This document shows, piece after piece, positions 34,866 to 46,240 of a stretch of 64,000 nucleotides of DNA. The notes below the pieces were generated by a model. It did not search any database, was not told where the DNA came from, and worked only from the letters and a program-made list of their open reading frames with translations. How positions within the stretch are numbered: the stretch's first letter is position 1; each line of letters opens with the position of its first letter. Source of the DNA: Ligustrum vulgare. Lineage: Eukaryota; Streptophyta; Magnoliopsida; Lamiales; Oleaceae. The translations under genes and the position numbers were made by a program. Location: the NCBI GenBank assembly GCA_963555705.1, contig OY743183.1, forward strand, positions 48,225,466-48,289,465, given 5' to 3'.

Positions 34866-36300
34866 AGCAAATTTTGAAATTAACTCATAGAATTTGAATC
34901 AAGGAATGGAAAGGTACCATACCTTAAAAATTGATGAAAAGTAAGCAATCTATTATGTGAATCTTGGAAGTGTGCTTACTATCAATCAAGCTCTATGTAT
35001 GATGGATGATGAAGAAAACAATTGAATTTAGGTGAGGGGAATGAAAGAAGACAAGAGAGGCGTCCTCTATGTATCCTCTTCATGAACATCAAAAAGATTC
35101 AGTTGGGAAGCCAGGGGTCGTGGTGGCGACATCATCAGAAATCCCAGCAAAAAAGTCTTAATAGAATTGTTCATTTTCATAATGTATTCATTCAGCACCC
35201 AGATATGTTCCTCTTGAGAATCTATCCAAGCTTTCATCTCAGCCAATGTTTCAAAACACAGGGTCGAATTTGAGACTCTTGGTCTAGCAATGGGAGACGA
35301 GCCCTTCACAATTCGTCCAACTCCACGGACGTGCCCTCTCCTTTCCCCGAGCACCTGTTTTACAACTCTTATCAATTTTCATTTTCTAAACAAGTTTGTT
35401 GCAGCTGCAAAATAAAATAAAAATAAATGTTAAGATAATTATATTTGTGACGTGAAAATGTCATAACACATGATCACTCAAACACTAAATTAAGGTAAGG
35501 GTCCTAATCATTCGACATTAATTTTCAAATTACGAGTTTTGTTAACATTTCATGTCATCGCATCCATTTCACGTATAAATTTTGGTAACATTTCCCCTAT
35601 ATTCTCCTAAGTGCAAGCACTATATTAAAACATAGTCTACACCCGAAGAATAAAAGGGAGATACTAAGGAAATCTACACTCGAATCTAGATGCTACAACA
35701 AGAAATAATTATAATAGCACAATTCGTCACTCACAAATTAATGTCAAACTGTCAAAAAGGGGACAATTCAAAGATTATTTTATAAATCACAAACTGCCCA
35801 ACATGAGGACGTGTATGATCTACAAAATTTTCTCTAAACGGTTTTCTAAGTTTTATAAAAGTTCAATGATGTGTACAGAATAAACTACACGAGTAATAGA
35901 CGTTAAATAACATAATATATAGAGAAAAGACATACCAAAAAACTTCAAATGCGCCTTAAATAGATATAAATCTCGACTTGGGAGAATAAGGGATGAGAAA
36001 TAATAATTTATAAACTCTTACTGATTTCGTAAAGCTACTGGACAAAAAAAAAAACACTATTTTGACGACAAAAGTCAACCTTATAGATGTGGCGGGAGAA
36101 AAATGGGCATCAAAAGCTTGCATCAAATCATATGTAATTAATAGGGACAACAATTGTCGTCCCTAAAACTGTATGGCATAATAGGGATGACATAATGTCA
36201 TCCCTATTGGTTATAGATGTAATAAGGACAACAATAAGTCATCCGTATTACTTATAGATGTTAGTAAAAACTTCAATTTGCATGTCTTGCCATAGGGTGA
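34866..36300 (-). mobile_element. CACTA element, internally deleted
   Basis: Three parts are visible on the minus strand. First, palindromic subterminal repeats lie at about 36140-36262 (AGGGACGACAATTGTTGTCCCT-type text, read in either direction). Second, leader-like sequence at about 35480-35640 matches 63360-63520 of the CACTA element at the window end (CACTTAGGAGAAT, then ACCAAAATTTATA). Third, a transposase C-terminal frame lies at 35067-35375. The middle of the transposase is absent, so this is a deletion derivative. I did not find its terminal CACTA repeats or target duplication. Confidence 0.65.
35067..35375 (-). pseudogene. En/Spm-type transposase C-terminal fragment
   Basis: A 102-codon frame containing QVLGERRGHVRGVGRIVKG, then ETLAEMKAWIDSQEEH. 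A glycine-rich VRG.GR motif followed by a segment around a helix is typical of the C-terminal part of plant Ptta/En/Spm-type transposases. N-terminal domains are missing. Its position in a CACTA-derived region supports the call. Confidence 0.6.
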
Positions 36301-37094
36301 AGTTCGTTTCACCGAAATGATCTAGCCTTGATAGATTTTGATTCATCAACTACATTGTCTCCATGGTTGTCTCGTTTGTCATTTCTATTTATAGTTTGAG
36401 ATTGTTGGGAACAACAATAAATGGAGAAGGAGATTTACTAACGAAAATTACAAAATAAGAACAAGAACACCAAAATGGAAGAAGATTGGCACGGGATCAA
36501 TGTCGTCAAACTATATTATAGCCCCTCTAGATTAATTTGAGTTCTAAAATGGACTCTTTGAAAAATAGTTTGTAGTATAGATCAAGCCTAGAAGTTGTAT
36601 TGGCATGGTAGAAGGGAAAGTTGTCAAAAAAAAATACGTATTTTTTCCTTTGATGGAAAATATGTTTTGTGCATGCCAATCGCATTGGAGCAATATTTTT
36701 TAGGTCAACTATTTAGCAATCATTCATCATATATTTGCATTGTTCTCTTGCATCCAACAAATTATCGTATTAATTATCTTTTCTGTTATATTCATACAAA
36801 TGATGGGTTTGACAAATTTGTAATATTTTTCATTACTTGAGGATTCTCAGTAAGCAAAAAATTCTATATATTACTGTAATAAAGGTGATATTAATCGCCT
36901 AGCTAGATGGGTAAATTTACTCTAAATCCATGATATACGCCCTTCCTTGAGAAGTAAAATAAGAAAATACATAGTATTATTTTCACATGGGAAGATGGAC
37001 TTATTATTCCTTACAATTTTTATTAAAAAGATTACAAATACAAACACCTCCACCCCCAAGTTTTATTAGAAGTAAACAAGAAACAGAATCCTTA
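36301..37094. other. No gene recognised
   Basis: Sequence between the CACTA derivative and the 3' end of the P450 pseudogene. It probably includes the former 3' untranslated region of the P450. A 81-codon frame at 36595-36840 has no recognisable similarity. Confidence 0.5.
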
Positions 37095-38734
37095 TCAATT
37101 CTTTGGGATATAGGACGTGGGAATCAGGTACAAATTGTTCTTCCTTCCGGCAGCTGCACCCCATTTCTCGGTCATTTCAAATTTATCAGGGCTGATCCCA
37201 CCTGGAAGTTCCTAGTTGAAGTGATAGAGGAGGCTAGCCAAAGAGAGCTCGACGCTGGCCAAACCAAAGTTGAATCCTGGACACATCCTCCTCCCCTCAC
37301 CAAATGGTATATACTCATAATGAGTTCCAGTAAATGTAGTTGCCACATTGTTAAATCTCTCAGGTTCAAAAGTATCACGATTTTGCCAGTATTCGGGATC
37401 CCTTCCGATCGCCCAAACATTTATTATAGCTACGGTATTTGCCGGTATATCGTATCCACTAATCTTGCATTGTTCCCTGGACCGCCTGGGGCCTAACAAG
37501 GGACCTGGAGGGTGCATCCTTAGAGATTCCTTAATCACCATCTTCAGATAACTCAAATTCTGAATATCACTCAGCAGGATTTCCTCCTTTACCTTGAAAG
37601 CTTGCCTTACTTCTGCTTGTGCCTTCTCCATTACTTTTGGATTCTTCATCAGTTCAGACATTGTCCATTCAATAAGAGTGAATGAAGTATCTATTCCAGC
37701 AACTAACAATAACTGTATATTCGTGCCAAAAATTCATTGAACGAAATTGTCAGGAAAAAAAAAATTATCACTTATCTAACAACTTTAAGTTTTCTATGAG
37801 ATGGTTTTATAAGATATCAAAGATGCAGAGATGATCATGAATTGTACTATTAATGCTACTCATTTATGAAAATTGTGTTTATTTAAAACTCAAAATAAAT
37901 CTTGCATGCACGTGAGAAGAGTGGTAAAGAATAATTTAAATAAATAAAGTTTGTAACGTCTATAAGATATAAGAAAAAGTGGTTAACAAAAATAATTATT
38001 ACTACACATATTATAAATCTAAAGTAAAAAAGAAAAATCGAAGAGAAAAAGACTATTAGTTACTCACAAATATATTAGCTTTGATGTTATCTCTTGTGAT
38101 AGCTTCGTTGTTGCTCTCCTTAAGCTGCAAGAGAACATCGAGTATGTCATCTTCTGAACTGGCTTTCCCCATTTTCGAGTGGAATAGATCCTCTTCGTGT
38201 TCTTGAATTATTCCCTCAAGAATATTATCAATCATTTTATGCATCTTATATAACCTGCGCTTGGTTCCAAAGATGGAATCAAGAAATGACAGTGAAGGGA
38301 AGATATCTCCAACATTAAACATTCCTGCAAAGGATGTCGTTTCCTTTGCCAACTTCATTAGTGATTCATGGTTTTTGCATTTGCTACCAACTGCACATCT
38401 CACAACAATCGAACTCTCTATATCCACACTTTTTTCCGAGAAATTTAGTTTTACTCCTTCCAAGGCTCGAATTGAAGTAATGAGACGAGAAACCTCTTCC
38501 TCCATTATACTGTGAAATTACTTGATTTTTTTTAAACTTAGGAGTTCCATCGTGAGTATCTTACGCATATCTCTCCAATATGCACCGTATGGAACAAAAC
38601 CAACGTCACCAACATTGTAATATACAATCTTAGAGATGAGCAACTCCGGCCTATCAGAAAAGTTAATATCATTTGTCTGATATATTTCCTGAGCTATTCG
38701 AGGAGACGATATAACAATTGTTGAAAGTTCACCT

Positions 38735-39249
38735 TGTTGAAAAATGGGGCTAAATGTGGCCTAATTTTGTTTGAAATTGGAAGACAAGTGGAAGACAAAA
38801 GCTAGTCAAAAGGAGCCAACTTTTGACAAAAGGCATGGAGCTAAAATGTGGCCTAATTTTGTTGAAAATTTGTCATGCATACTTGTGAATTTTGCCTATA
38901 AATAGAAGGCTAAAATTCACTTGTAAAACACCACCACAACATAGAGTCTTCTTGTATAGAAGAGTAACACAATCAAGAGGTGTTCACAAAATAGAGAGAA
39001 TAGTGAGTTGGAGAGAATAGTCTTTGTGTAGGCAGATAAAAATACAGTGTAGTATTTTTGTACTCCTCATTTTTTCGAGTTAGTGAAATATATTGGTGTG
39101 GGTCCGTGGACGTAGGAAAATTGCTGAACCACGTAAATCTTTGTGTTTCGTATTTGCATTTTATTTTTCGCGTATTTATATTTTCTCAGTCCAATTTATT
39201 TGTGTCACATCGATCCTGGGCGGGATTAGTTGCGTCCTAATTCCCAACA
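38735..39249 (+). repeat. 5' LTR of Tnt1-like copia
   Basis: TGTTGAAAAATGGGGC ... CCCAACA. It contains a TATA box TATAAATA at 38897-38904, likely the element's own promoter. Confidence 0.95.
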
Positions 39250-39376
39250 ATTGGTATCAGAGCCTTTGCTCATTAAAATCTTTTGAAATTCTTAGTATGC
39301 TCTGTGGTTGCAGCTTTGACTGATCTTCCACATCAGAAAAGATTTCTTTAGACTGTTTTGTGATCGAGTGGGAGCA

Positions 39377-42300
39377 ATGTCGACAGATGAGAAAATATTC
39401 AAAATTGACAAATTTGATGGTTCAAATTTTGGATTTTGGAAAATGCAAATGGAGGACTATCTGTACCAGAAGGATCTATACAAGCCACTAAAAGAAAAGC
39501 CAGAAGATATAAGCCAGGGGGATTGAGAGTTGCTTGATCGAAAAGCACTCGGCACAATCAGGCTGACGTTGTCAAAGTCAGTGGCCTTCAACATAAAAAA
39601 TGAGAAGACGACAGAGTCTCTCATGGCAGCCCTTTCTAGCATGTACGAATAGCCATCTGCAGCAAATAAAGTCCACTTAATTAAAAAGCTGTTCAATATG
39701 AAGATGGCCGAAGGCGGAAGATTTGGGGAGCACCTAAATGAATTCAATGAAGTGACGGACCAGCTAAACACAGTCGAAATCACTTTTAGTGATGAAGTTC
39801 GAGCTCTGTTAATTCTTGGGCAGTTGCCAGACAGCTGGAATGGTACAGTCACAGCAATTAGTGGCTCTGCCGGAAAGTCAAAACTGAAGTTCGATGATGT
39901 CGTAAGCATGATCTTAACGGAGGATATCAGACGACAATCAGAAGGTGCATCAACTTTAGGATCGGCGTTGAACGTGGAAAGCAGAGGCAGAAGTTCAAAC
40001 AGAGGAAATGGGCGGGGCAACGGAAAATTCAGAAGTGGAAGATCAAGATCCAGAAATCCAAACAATTCCAACAAGACAAAGGTTGTGGAATGTTGGAAGT
40101 GTGGCAAGACCGGTCATTACAAAAATCAGTGCACAGCACCTCCAAAAGAAAAGGAGGACAGGACAGAAGTCAATGTTGTGGAAGAGGAAGCGGACGATGC
40201 TTTGATATGCTCTTTGGAGAGAAAAAGGGAATACTGGGTGATTGATTCCGGAGCATCTTTTCATGCTACCTCAAACAAGGAGTTTTTTGTAAACTATACG
40301 CGGGGTGATTTTGGTAGAGTCTATCTCGGTAATGATCAACCGTGTGACGTGGTCGGAAAGGGTGATGTACAGATCAAGATCAATGGATCTGTGTGGAAGC
40401 TGAAGGACGTGAGACATATTCCAGAATTGAGGAAGAACTTGATCTCCGTCAAGCAATTGTCGGGAGAAGGACATGTCACCACCTTCTCTGGTGATAACTG
40501 GAAGATCACCAAGGGCGCCATGATTATCGTTCGAGGCAAGGATACTGGCACCCTCTACACAACGGCAGATGCTTGTGTAACAATTGCAGTTGCTGAAAGC
40601 AAGGAGGGCCCAAACTTGTGGCACCAGAGACTTGGGCATATGAGTCAGAAGGGACTCAAGTATATGCATGCAAAGGGGAAACTACCAGAGCTTCAGTCTA
40701 CTGATATAGACTTATGCGAGAGTTGCATCTTTGGGAAGCAAACCAGGGTGAGTTTCAACACTAGTGGTAGAACTCGGAAGCGAGAGAAGCTTGAGTTAGT
40801 CCACACAGACGTTTGGGTACCAACCGCAGTTTCATCTATTGGCGGAAAGTCATACTTTGTGACTTTCATTGATGACCACTCGAGAAAAGTGTGGGTTTAT
40901 TTCTTGAGACACAAGTCCGAAGTATTCGATGTGTTCAAGAAGTGGAAAGCCATGGTGGAAAATGAAACAGGATTGCGAGTAAAGAAGTTGAGGTCCGATA
41001 ACGGAGGAGAATATACGGATATGGCGTTCAAGAAGTTCTGTTACCAGAATGGCATCAAAATGGAGAGGACGTTGCCAGGGACTCCACAGCAAAATGGAGT
41101 TGCAGAACATATGAACCGGACATTAACGGAGAGAGCCAGAAGCATGAGGTTACATGCAGGCTTGCCCAAACAGTTTTGGGCAGAAGCAGTCAACACAGCG
41201 GTGTACTTGATCAATCGAGGACCCTCGGTACCGTTGGAGTACAGGATACCGGAGGAAGTATGGAGCAGAAAAGAAATAAAACTTTCCCACTTGAAAGTTT
41301 TTGGATGTGTCGCATATGCACATATTAGTAACCAGGCAAGGGGCAAGTTAGACCCCAAATCACTAAAGTGCACATTCATTGGATATGGCGGAGATGAGTT
41401 CGGCTACCGCTTATGGGATGACCAGAACAGAAAGGTCATCAGAAGCAGGGATGTTATATTCAACGAGAAGGTTATGTACAAGGACAGAAATGCAGTGCAG
41501 TCCGATGACACAATACATGATGATCCAACATATGTTGAGTTGGATGCTCCAGAAAGTAGTACGTCGCAGCAGACAGAGGAGGATCTGCAGTTACAGGAGC
41601 CTGTTCTAGAGACTGATGCATCACAGTCTCCAGTCCCTGTTCTTAGAAGGTCAACCAGACCTCATGTTCCAAATAGAAAGTACATGAGCTACATGTTACT
41701 TACTGATGCAGGTGAACCTGAATGCTATCATGAGGCATGTCAGGTCGGTGATTCTGGAAAGTGGGAGCTTGCAATGAAAGATGAGATAAAGTCTCTCATC
41801 TCTAACCAGACGTGGGAACTAGGAGAGTTACCTACAGGAAAGAGAGCTCTACACAATAAGTGGGTGTACAGAATCAAGGAGGAACATGATGGATCAAAGA
41901 GATACAAGGCGAGGTTGGTGGTCAAAGGTTTCCAGCAGAAAGAAGGAATTGACTACACGGAAATATTTTCGCCAGTTGTGAAGCTGACAACAATCAGATC
42001 AGTCTTGAGTATTGTTGCAGCAGAGGGTTTGCACTTGGAGCAGTTAGATGTAAAAACTGCTTTCCTCCATGGTGACCTTGAGGAGGAAATATATATGCAG
42101 CAGCCAGAAGGCTTCTCAGTCAAAGGAAAGGAGAAGCTCGTTTGCAAATTGAAGAAGAGCCTGTATGGCTTAAAGCAAGCCCCGAGACAGTGGTACAAGA
42201 AGTTCGACAGATTTATGCAGAAAAATGGCTACTTCAAATGTAATGCTGACCATTGTTGCTACTTCAGGAGATTCGAGTCCAGTTATATAATTTTGCTACT

Positions 42301-43264
42301 TTATGTCGATGATATGTTAGTAGCAGGCTCAGATATGGACAAAATCAAGAAGTTAAAGATGCAGCTGTCAGCAGAATTCGAAATGAAGGACTTGGGTGCA
42401 GCGAAGCAGATTCTCGGAATGAGGATTTTCAGAGATAAGCAGAAGGGTATCTTGCAGTTATCTCAGGCCAAGTACATTAGTCAAGTTCTGCAGAGATTTA
42501 ACATGTGCAGTGCGAAGGCTGTCAGTACGCCACTAGCTAATCACTTCCGTCTATCTAGTGATCAGAGTCCTAAGACAGAGGACGAGATAAACTTCATGGC
42601 TAAAATACCATATGCCTCAGCCATTGGAAGTTTGATGTATGCCATGGTTTGTACCAGACCAGATATTGCTCATGCAGTGGGAGTTGTGAGCAGGTTTATG
42701 GCAAATCCAGGAAAGCAGCATTGGGAAGCAGTAAAGTGGATATTAAGATATCTACGGGGAACTACTGATAGATGCTTATGCTTTGGACGAGGCGAGGTGG
42801 CTCTACAAGGTTTTGTAGATGCAGATTTTGCTGGTGAGGTAGATCGCAGAAGGAGCACTACTGGTTATGTTTTCACAGTAGGTACTACTGCAGTTAGCTG
42901 GATTTCGCAGATACAGAAGATTGTTGCTCTATCCACTACAGAAGCAGAGTACGTGGCAGTAACCGAGGCTAGCAAAGAAATGATCTGGTTACAGGGTTTG
43001 TTGGCAGAATTGGGATTCAGTCAGGAGAAGAATGTTTTGCACAGTGATAGTCAGAGTGCGATACATCTGGCAAAGAATTCAGCATTTCATTCTAGAACCA
43101 TGCACATTGGACTCCGTTATCACTTCATCAGGTCTCTTCTAGAGGATGAAGTATTAACACTAGAGAAGATCCAGGGTAGCAAGAACCCAGCCGACATGAT
43201 GACCAAGACAGTAACAAAGGAAAAATTGGAGCTGTGCTCAGCTTCAATTGGTCTTCTGAAGTGA
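39377..43264 (+). CDS. Tnt1-like copia gag-pol, two stops in gag
   Basis: One reading frame of 1296 codons runs from ATG 39377 to stop 43262-43264, interrupted only by TGA at 39524-39526 (a conserved Trp position) and TAG at 39650-39652 (a conserved Lys position). From 39698 it is open for 1188 residues. Domains by residue from 39377: Gag 1-230; zinc knuckle CWKCGKTGHYKNQC about 238; protease DSGAS about 289; integrase zinc motif about 414-455 (WHQRLGH...CESC); integrase core about 476-575 (HTDVW, RSDNGGEY, E in NGVAEH); reverse transcriptase with YKARLVVKGF about 842 and YVDDM about 975; RNase H from about 1148. All catalytic motifs look intact. It probably needs Gag from another copy to move. 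Confidence 0.93.
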
Positions 43265-43355
43265 AGACAAAGGAAATGACTCACACCATATTTCACAAGG
43301 AGTTGCAAGAAGGAGATATCTCAGGGGAAGCCACATTTGTCCCAAAGTGGGAGAT

Positions 43356-43869
43356 TGTTGAAAAATTGGGCTAAATGTGGCCTAATTTTGTTGAAATTGG
43401 AAGGCAAGTGGAAGACAAAAGCTAGTTAAAAGGAGCCAACTTTTGACAAAAGGCATGGAGCTAAAATGTGGCCTAATTTTGTTGAAAATTTGTCATGCAT
43501 GCTTGTGAATTTTGCCTATAAATAGAAGGCTAAAATTCACTTGTAAAACACCACCACAACATAGAGTCTTCTTGTGTAGAAGAGTAACACAATCAAGAGG
43601 TGTTCACAAAATAGAGAGAAAAGTGAGTTGGAGAGAATAGTCTTTGTGTAGGCAGATAAAAATACAGTGTAGTATTTTTGTACTCCTCATTTTTTCGAGT
43701 TAGTGAAATATATTGGTGTGGGTCCGTGGACGTAGGCAAATTGCTGAACCACGTAAATCTTTGTGTTTCGTATTTGCATTTTATTTTTTGCGTATTTATA
43801 TTTTCTCAGTCCAATTTATTTGTGTCACATCGATCCTGGGCGGGATTAGTTGCGTCCTAATTTCCAACA
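43356..43869 (+). repeat. 3' LTR of Tnt1-like copia
   Basis: A 514-bp partner of 38735-39249, preceded by the polypurine tract and followed by CACCT. Confidence 0.95.
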
Positions 43870-44166
43870 CACCTAGTTTAAGGTGCATCACGGGTCCGTA
43901 TTTTTTTGCTAAGTTACCGAGAGTACGATGAGGTAGGGAGCCTGCCAACTGGTGCAAGTTCCCAATAAAAGGGAGCTTTCTTGGCCCTGGGGGCAATTTT
44001 TGAGTATCGTTACGATCATATCATGTACTCTTTCCCTATAATGAAAAGAAAGAACAAAAGGAGGAAGGAAGCATTGAGGGAAAGAGGGAATTGGAACTCC
44101 ATGGATAAGGCACTATTTGAAATTCAAATTAAGTAACTCTGCTATGAATCTTTCAATACATATCCC

Positions 44167-44174
44167 CGTATTTA
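44167..44174 (-). promoter_or_regulatory. TATA box of P450 pseudogene
   Basis: Minus strand TATAAATA, in CCTATAAATACGGGG, about 65 bases upstream of the P450 ATG. That spacing is normal for a plant core promoter. Confidence 0.65.
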
Positions 44175-44580
44175 TAGGCAGAAAAAACCCAAATTTTGTG
44201 AATATTTAGATAGGTGTGAAGGAGAGCTTCAAAGAAAATTCAACACTCGCCCTAAGCCATATCTATATTGATAAATTAATTGTTAAAAGAACACCCGTGT
44301 CTTAATCAACTTACTCTAACAAGGATCTAGGCCAAAACATTCAATCACCCTTCTATACGTAATGCTATATTAATAAACATTGTATGGTACCTATAACTTT
44401 TATCAATTTTTACATCCACACATTCCATTAATTTTATCATGATTTATTAAAAATCTTATTTTTATCTGAATCAAACAGGAGCATAGTATCAAAGTACATG
44501 AACTTCTGGTTCTAGTTTCACCGACACCAGTAAAAGTTAATGAAGTTATCTAGCGTTTGATAAAATATTATTAATTAATA
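44175..44580. other. Upstream region of P450 pseudogene
   Basis: AT-rich DNA beyond the TATA box. No further feature that I can support. Confidence 0.4.
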
Positions 44581-44850
44581 CTCCCTCCGTACCACAGATA
44601 ACTCGTTTTCCTTTTTCATTTGTCCTAAATTATAGGTCATTTTTTTTGTTGAGAGTATGTTAATGTCTTAATTTTTTAATATATTCCTATTTAATATGTA
44701 TTGTTATTAACAAATATGAACTACTCATTATTCAATATCGGGGTACATTAGGTAAAATGTAAGTAAATTTATATTTCCAACAAATATTAATTATGTTTTC
44801 TAAATTTGTGTGAAAATAAAAATGAGTCTATCTTTATATGACGGGTGGAG
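44581..44850. mobile_element. Stowaway-like MITE, TSD TA
   Basis: A 270-bp element beginning CTCCCTCCGT and ending ACGGGTGGAG, imperfect inverted repeats with TA on both sides. The CTCCCTCCGT terminus and TA target are the signature of Stowaway (Tc1/mariner-derived) MITEs. No coding capacity. It lies about 480 bp upstream of the P450 start. Confidence 0.85.
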
Positions 44851-44886
44851 TATTTTAAAGTTGAATTAGCACATGATTGTTGTACG

Positions 44887-45138
44887 TACTACAAGCTTAC
44901 AAACTTGTTCTTTGAATTGTTAATTTTTAAAACCTGTTCAAGTGTAACTTCCTCTTTTAATTTTATTTTATTTTATTTTTTTAAAGAAAGAAACCATGTT
45001 GTCAAAATGACCCCCAATTGTCAATTTTTTATTTCGAAAATAGGTAGGCATAGGGACGACAATTTTTGTCGTCGCAAAAGGCTTGACTTATTGAGACGAC
45101 AAATCGTGTCGTCGCGGTCGCTCATCTTGCTTGTAGTG
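44887..45138. mobile_element. Possible small CACTA derivative
   Basis: The right end GCTTGTAGTG at 45129-45138 is the complement of a CACTACAAGC terminus. It is preceded by repeats such as GGGACGACAATTTTTGTCG and GACGACAAATCGTGTCGTC, which look like CACTA subterminal sites. A left end TACTACAAGC lies at 44887. The 3-bp flanks (ACG, CAT) do not match, so the pairing is uncertain. Confidence 0.5.
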
Positions 45139-45441
45139 CATTCGAATGATTGAATTTATGAATTCTCTTTGATCTCTTCAACTGAACCTAAAGGAGGAAC
45201 ATTAGTGGACACGGGGAGGGAGAAGGCAAAACACATCGTTCGTAATGGAAAGAAAGATCATACCACTTCTTTCCTTTCAAATTTCAACTATTAGGAAGCT
45301 TCAAGGTGTATTTGTTGTTCAATGCAAGATTTCTAGGGGGTAGGAGCCATTTTCCATCTGCCGATCTTTTAGTAAATAACATTCGACTTCTTTTCTTATT
45401 ATATTAATTAATAAAGTTCCTGCGTCAAAAAAAAAAAAAAA

Positions 45442-45513
<72 letters not shown>

Positions 45514-45884
45514 GTTGTTCGAGATAAAAGAATTTTAATACAACCGTAGAACAAATTAAGAAATCCTTAGAAGGATTAAAAATTATTTACATTTCTCAAT
45601 CCTATCAATTGTCCAAGATGTCATCAATTTAAAAAATTATTTACATTTCTCACTCCTATCAATTGTCCAAGATGTCATCTCGTTGAATTCAAACCTGAAT
45701 TTTCAATTGAAACTTAGTTTTCCCTTCAATTTCCTTATTCAAGTTTTGTTTTAGATAGACTTAATATTTTTTATTTATTAATTAATTAATTGATGTAGAA
45801 AAATGACAAAGTGGATCGAAGAAGAATTAGATCGAAAGGGGCCAAACCATAATTTGCAGATTTGGAGTCCGACCTCCATTTCAG
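45139..45884. repeat. Simple repeats and 52-bp duplication
   Basis: An A-run (45426-45440) leads into (AAT)n at 45442-45512. A duplicated segment of about 52 bp follows (about 45577-45628 and 45629-45680), both copies containing ATTGTCCAAGATGTCATC. No gene is seen. Confidence 0.75.
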
Positions 45885-46240
45885 GCCCATAATATGTTTA
45901 TTCTGGGTGTCTCAACGAGATAAAAAGAACATACAAAAATGTGATATAAGATGGATTTTGATAATTCGAGCATGTTTAGGCAGTCAAAACAACGTTTTAT
46001 TACTTTAATGTTATTTTTGTAATTTTATTTTTATTTTACACCCAGATATGCCTAGAGTGATTTAGTTTGGTTAGAATTAGTTTACCTTAATTGTTTAATT
46101 ATCTTCCTTATTTAGTTTCCTTATCCTACAAGAATTAGGGTTTTCCTTCTATTATAAAAGAATGCTCTTGTAGACAAATTAATAAAGTTTTTGGAAGTTA
46201 TTCTCAATTTTTTTGGTGGATTCCAAGTTCTGTTTTATCA
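45885..46240 (+). repeat. Diverged LTR of the CRM-like family
   Basis: Alignable by eye to the LTRs at 29554-29948 and 34513-34865: ATAATATGT, then CTCAACGAGA, TTTAGGCAG, AATAAAGT, and GGTGGATTCCAAGTT near the end, finishing TTTTATCA. No internal sequence is present and the left end is eroded, so it is an old solo or truncated LTR. Confidence 0.7.

Larger units (their letters stand above)
38735..43869 (+). mobile_element. Tnt1-like Ty1/copia element, nearly intact, TSD CACCT
   Basis: A 5135-bp element with 515/514-bp LTRs about 98% identical (about nine substitutions and one indel by eye). It has a primer site TTGGTATCAGAGC at 39251, polypurine tract AAAGTGGGAGAT at 43344-43355 and perfect target duplications CACCT (38730-38734, 43870-43874). 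It sits in the P450 first exon in the opposite orientation. The host reading frame is continuous across the site if one duplication is ignored. The high LTR identity makes it a recent insertion. Confidence 0.96.
37095..44102 (-). pseudogene. CYP71D-like cytochrome P450 pseudogene, split by copia insertion
   Basis: Two coding exons on the minus strand add up to about 503 codons once the inserted element is left out, the normal length for a CYP71 enzyme. The ATG is at 44102-44100 with a hydrophobic ER anchor. The proline hinge [13 protein letters not shown] follows at 43950-43993, then the C-helix WRDMR near 38560. Exon 1 ends at 38068. A 355-bp intron (GTGAGT...ACAG, 37713-38067) follows. Exon 2 carries the I-helix AGIDTS, KESLR (ExxR), EPERF and heme loop [10 protein letters not shown]. 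Family members hydroxylate terpenoids and similar compounds; the substrate cannot be told. Lesions: a frame break between anchor and hinge (about 44020-44050), a TAA at 38518-38520, a TAG at 37212-37214 where YHFNWE is expected, and a 5.1-kb copia insertion. It cannot be functional. Confidence 0.93.

Noticed and set aside
39457..40107. A 216-codon minus-strand frame
   Set aside because: It is the antisense shadow of copia gag, as are other antisense frames up to 43308.
36126..45138. P450 captured by a CACTA element (Pack-CACTA), because CACTA-like repeats lie on both sides
   Set aside because: The 35.5-kb leader match shows the left repeats belong to an element extending leftwards, and the two ends are not a matched pair with target duplication.
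44887..45138. A complete small CACTA element
   Set aside because: The two TACTACAAGC/GCTTGTAGTG ends look right but the 3-bp flanks differ, so I list it only as possible.
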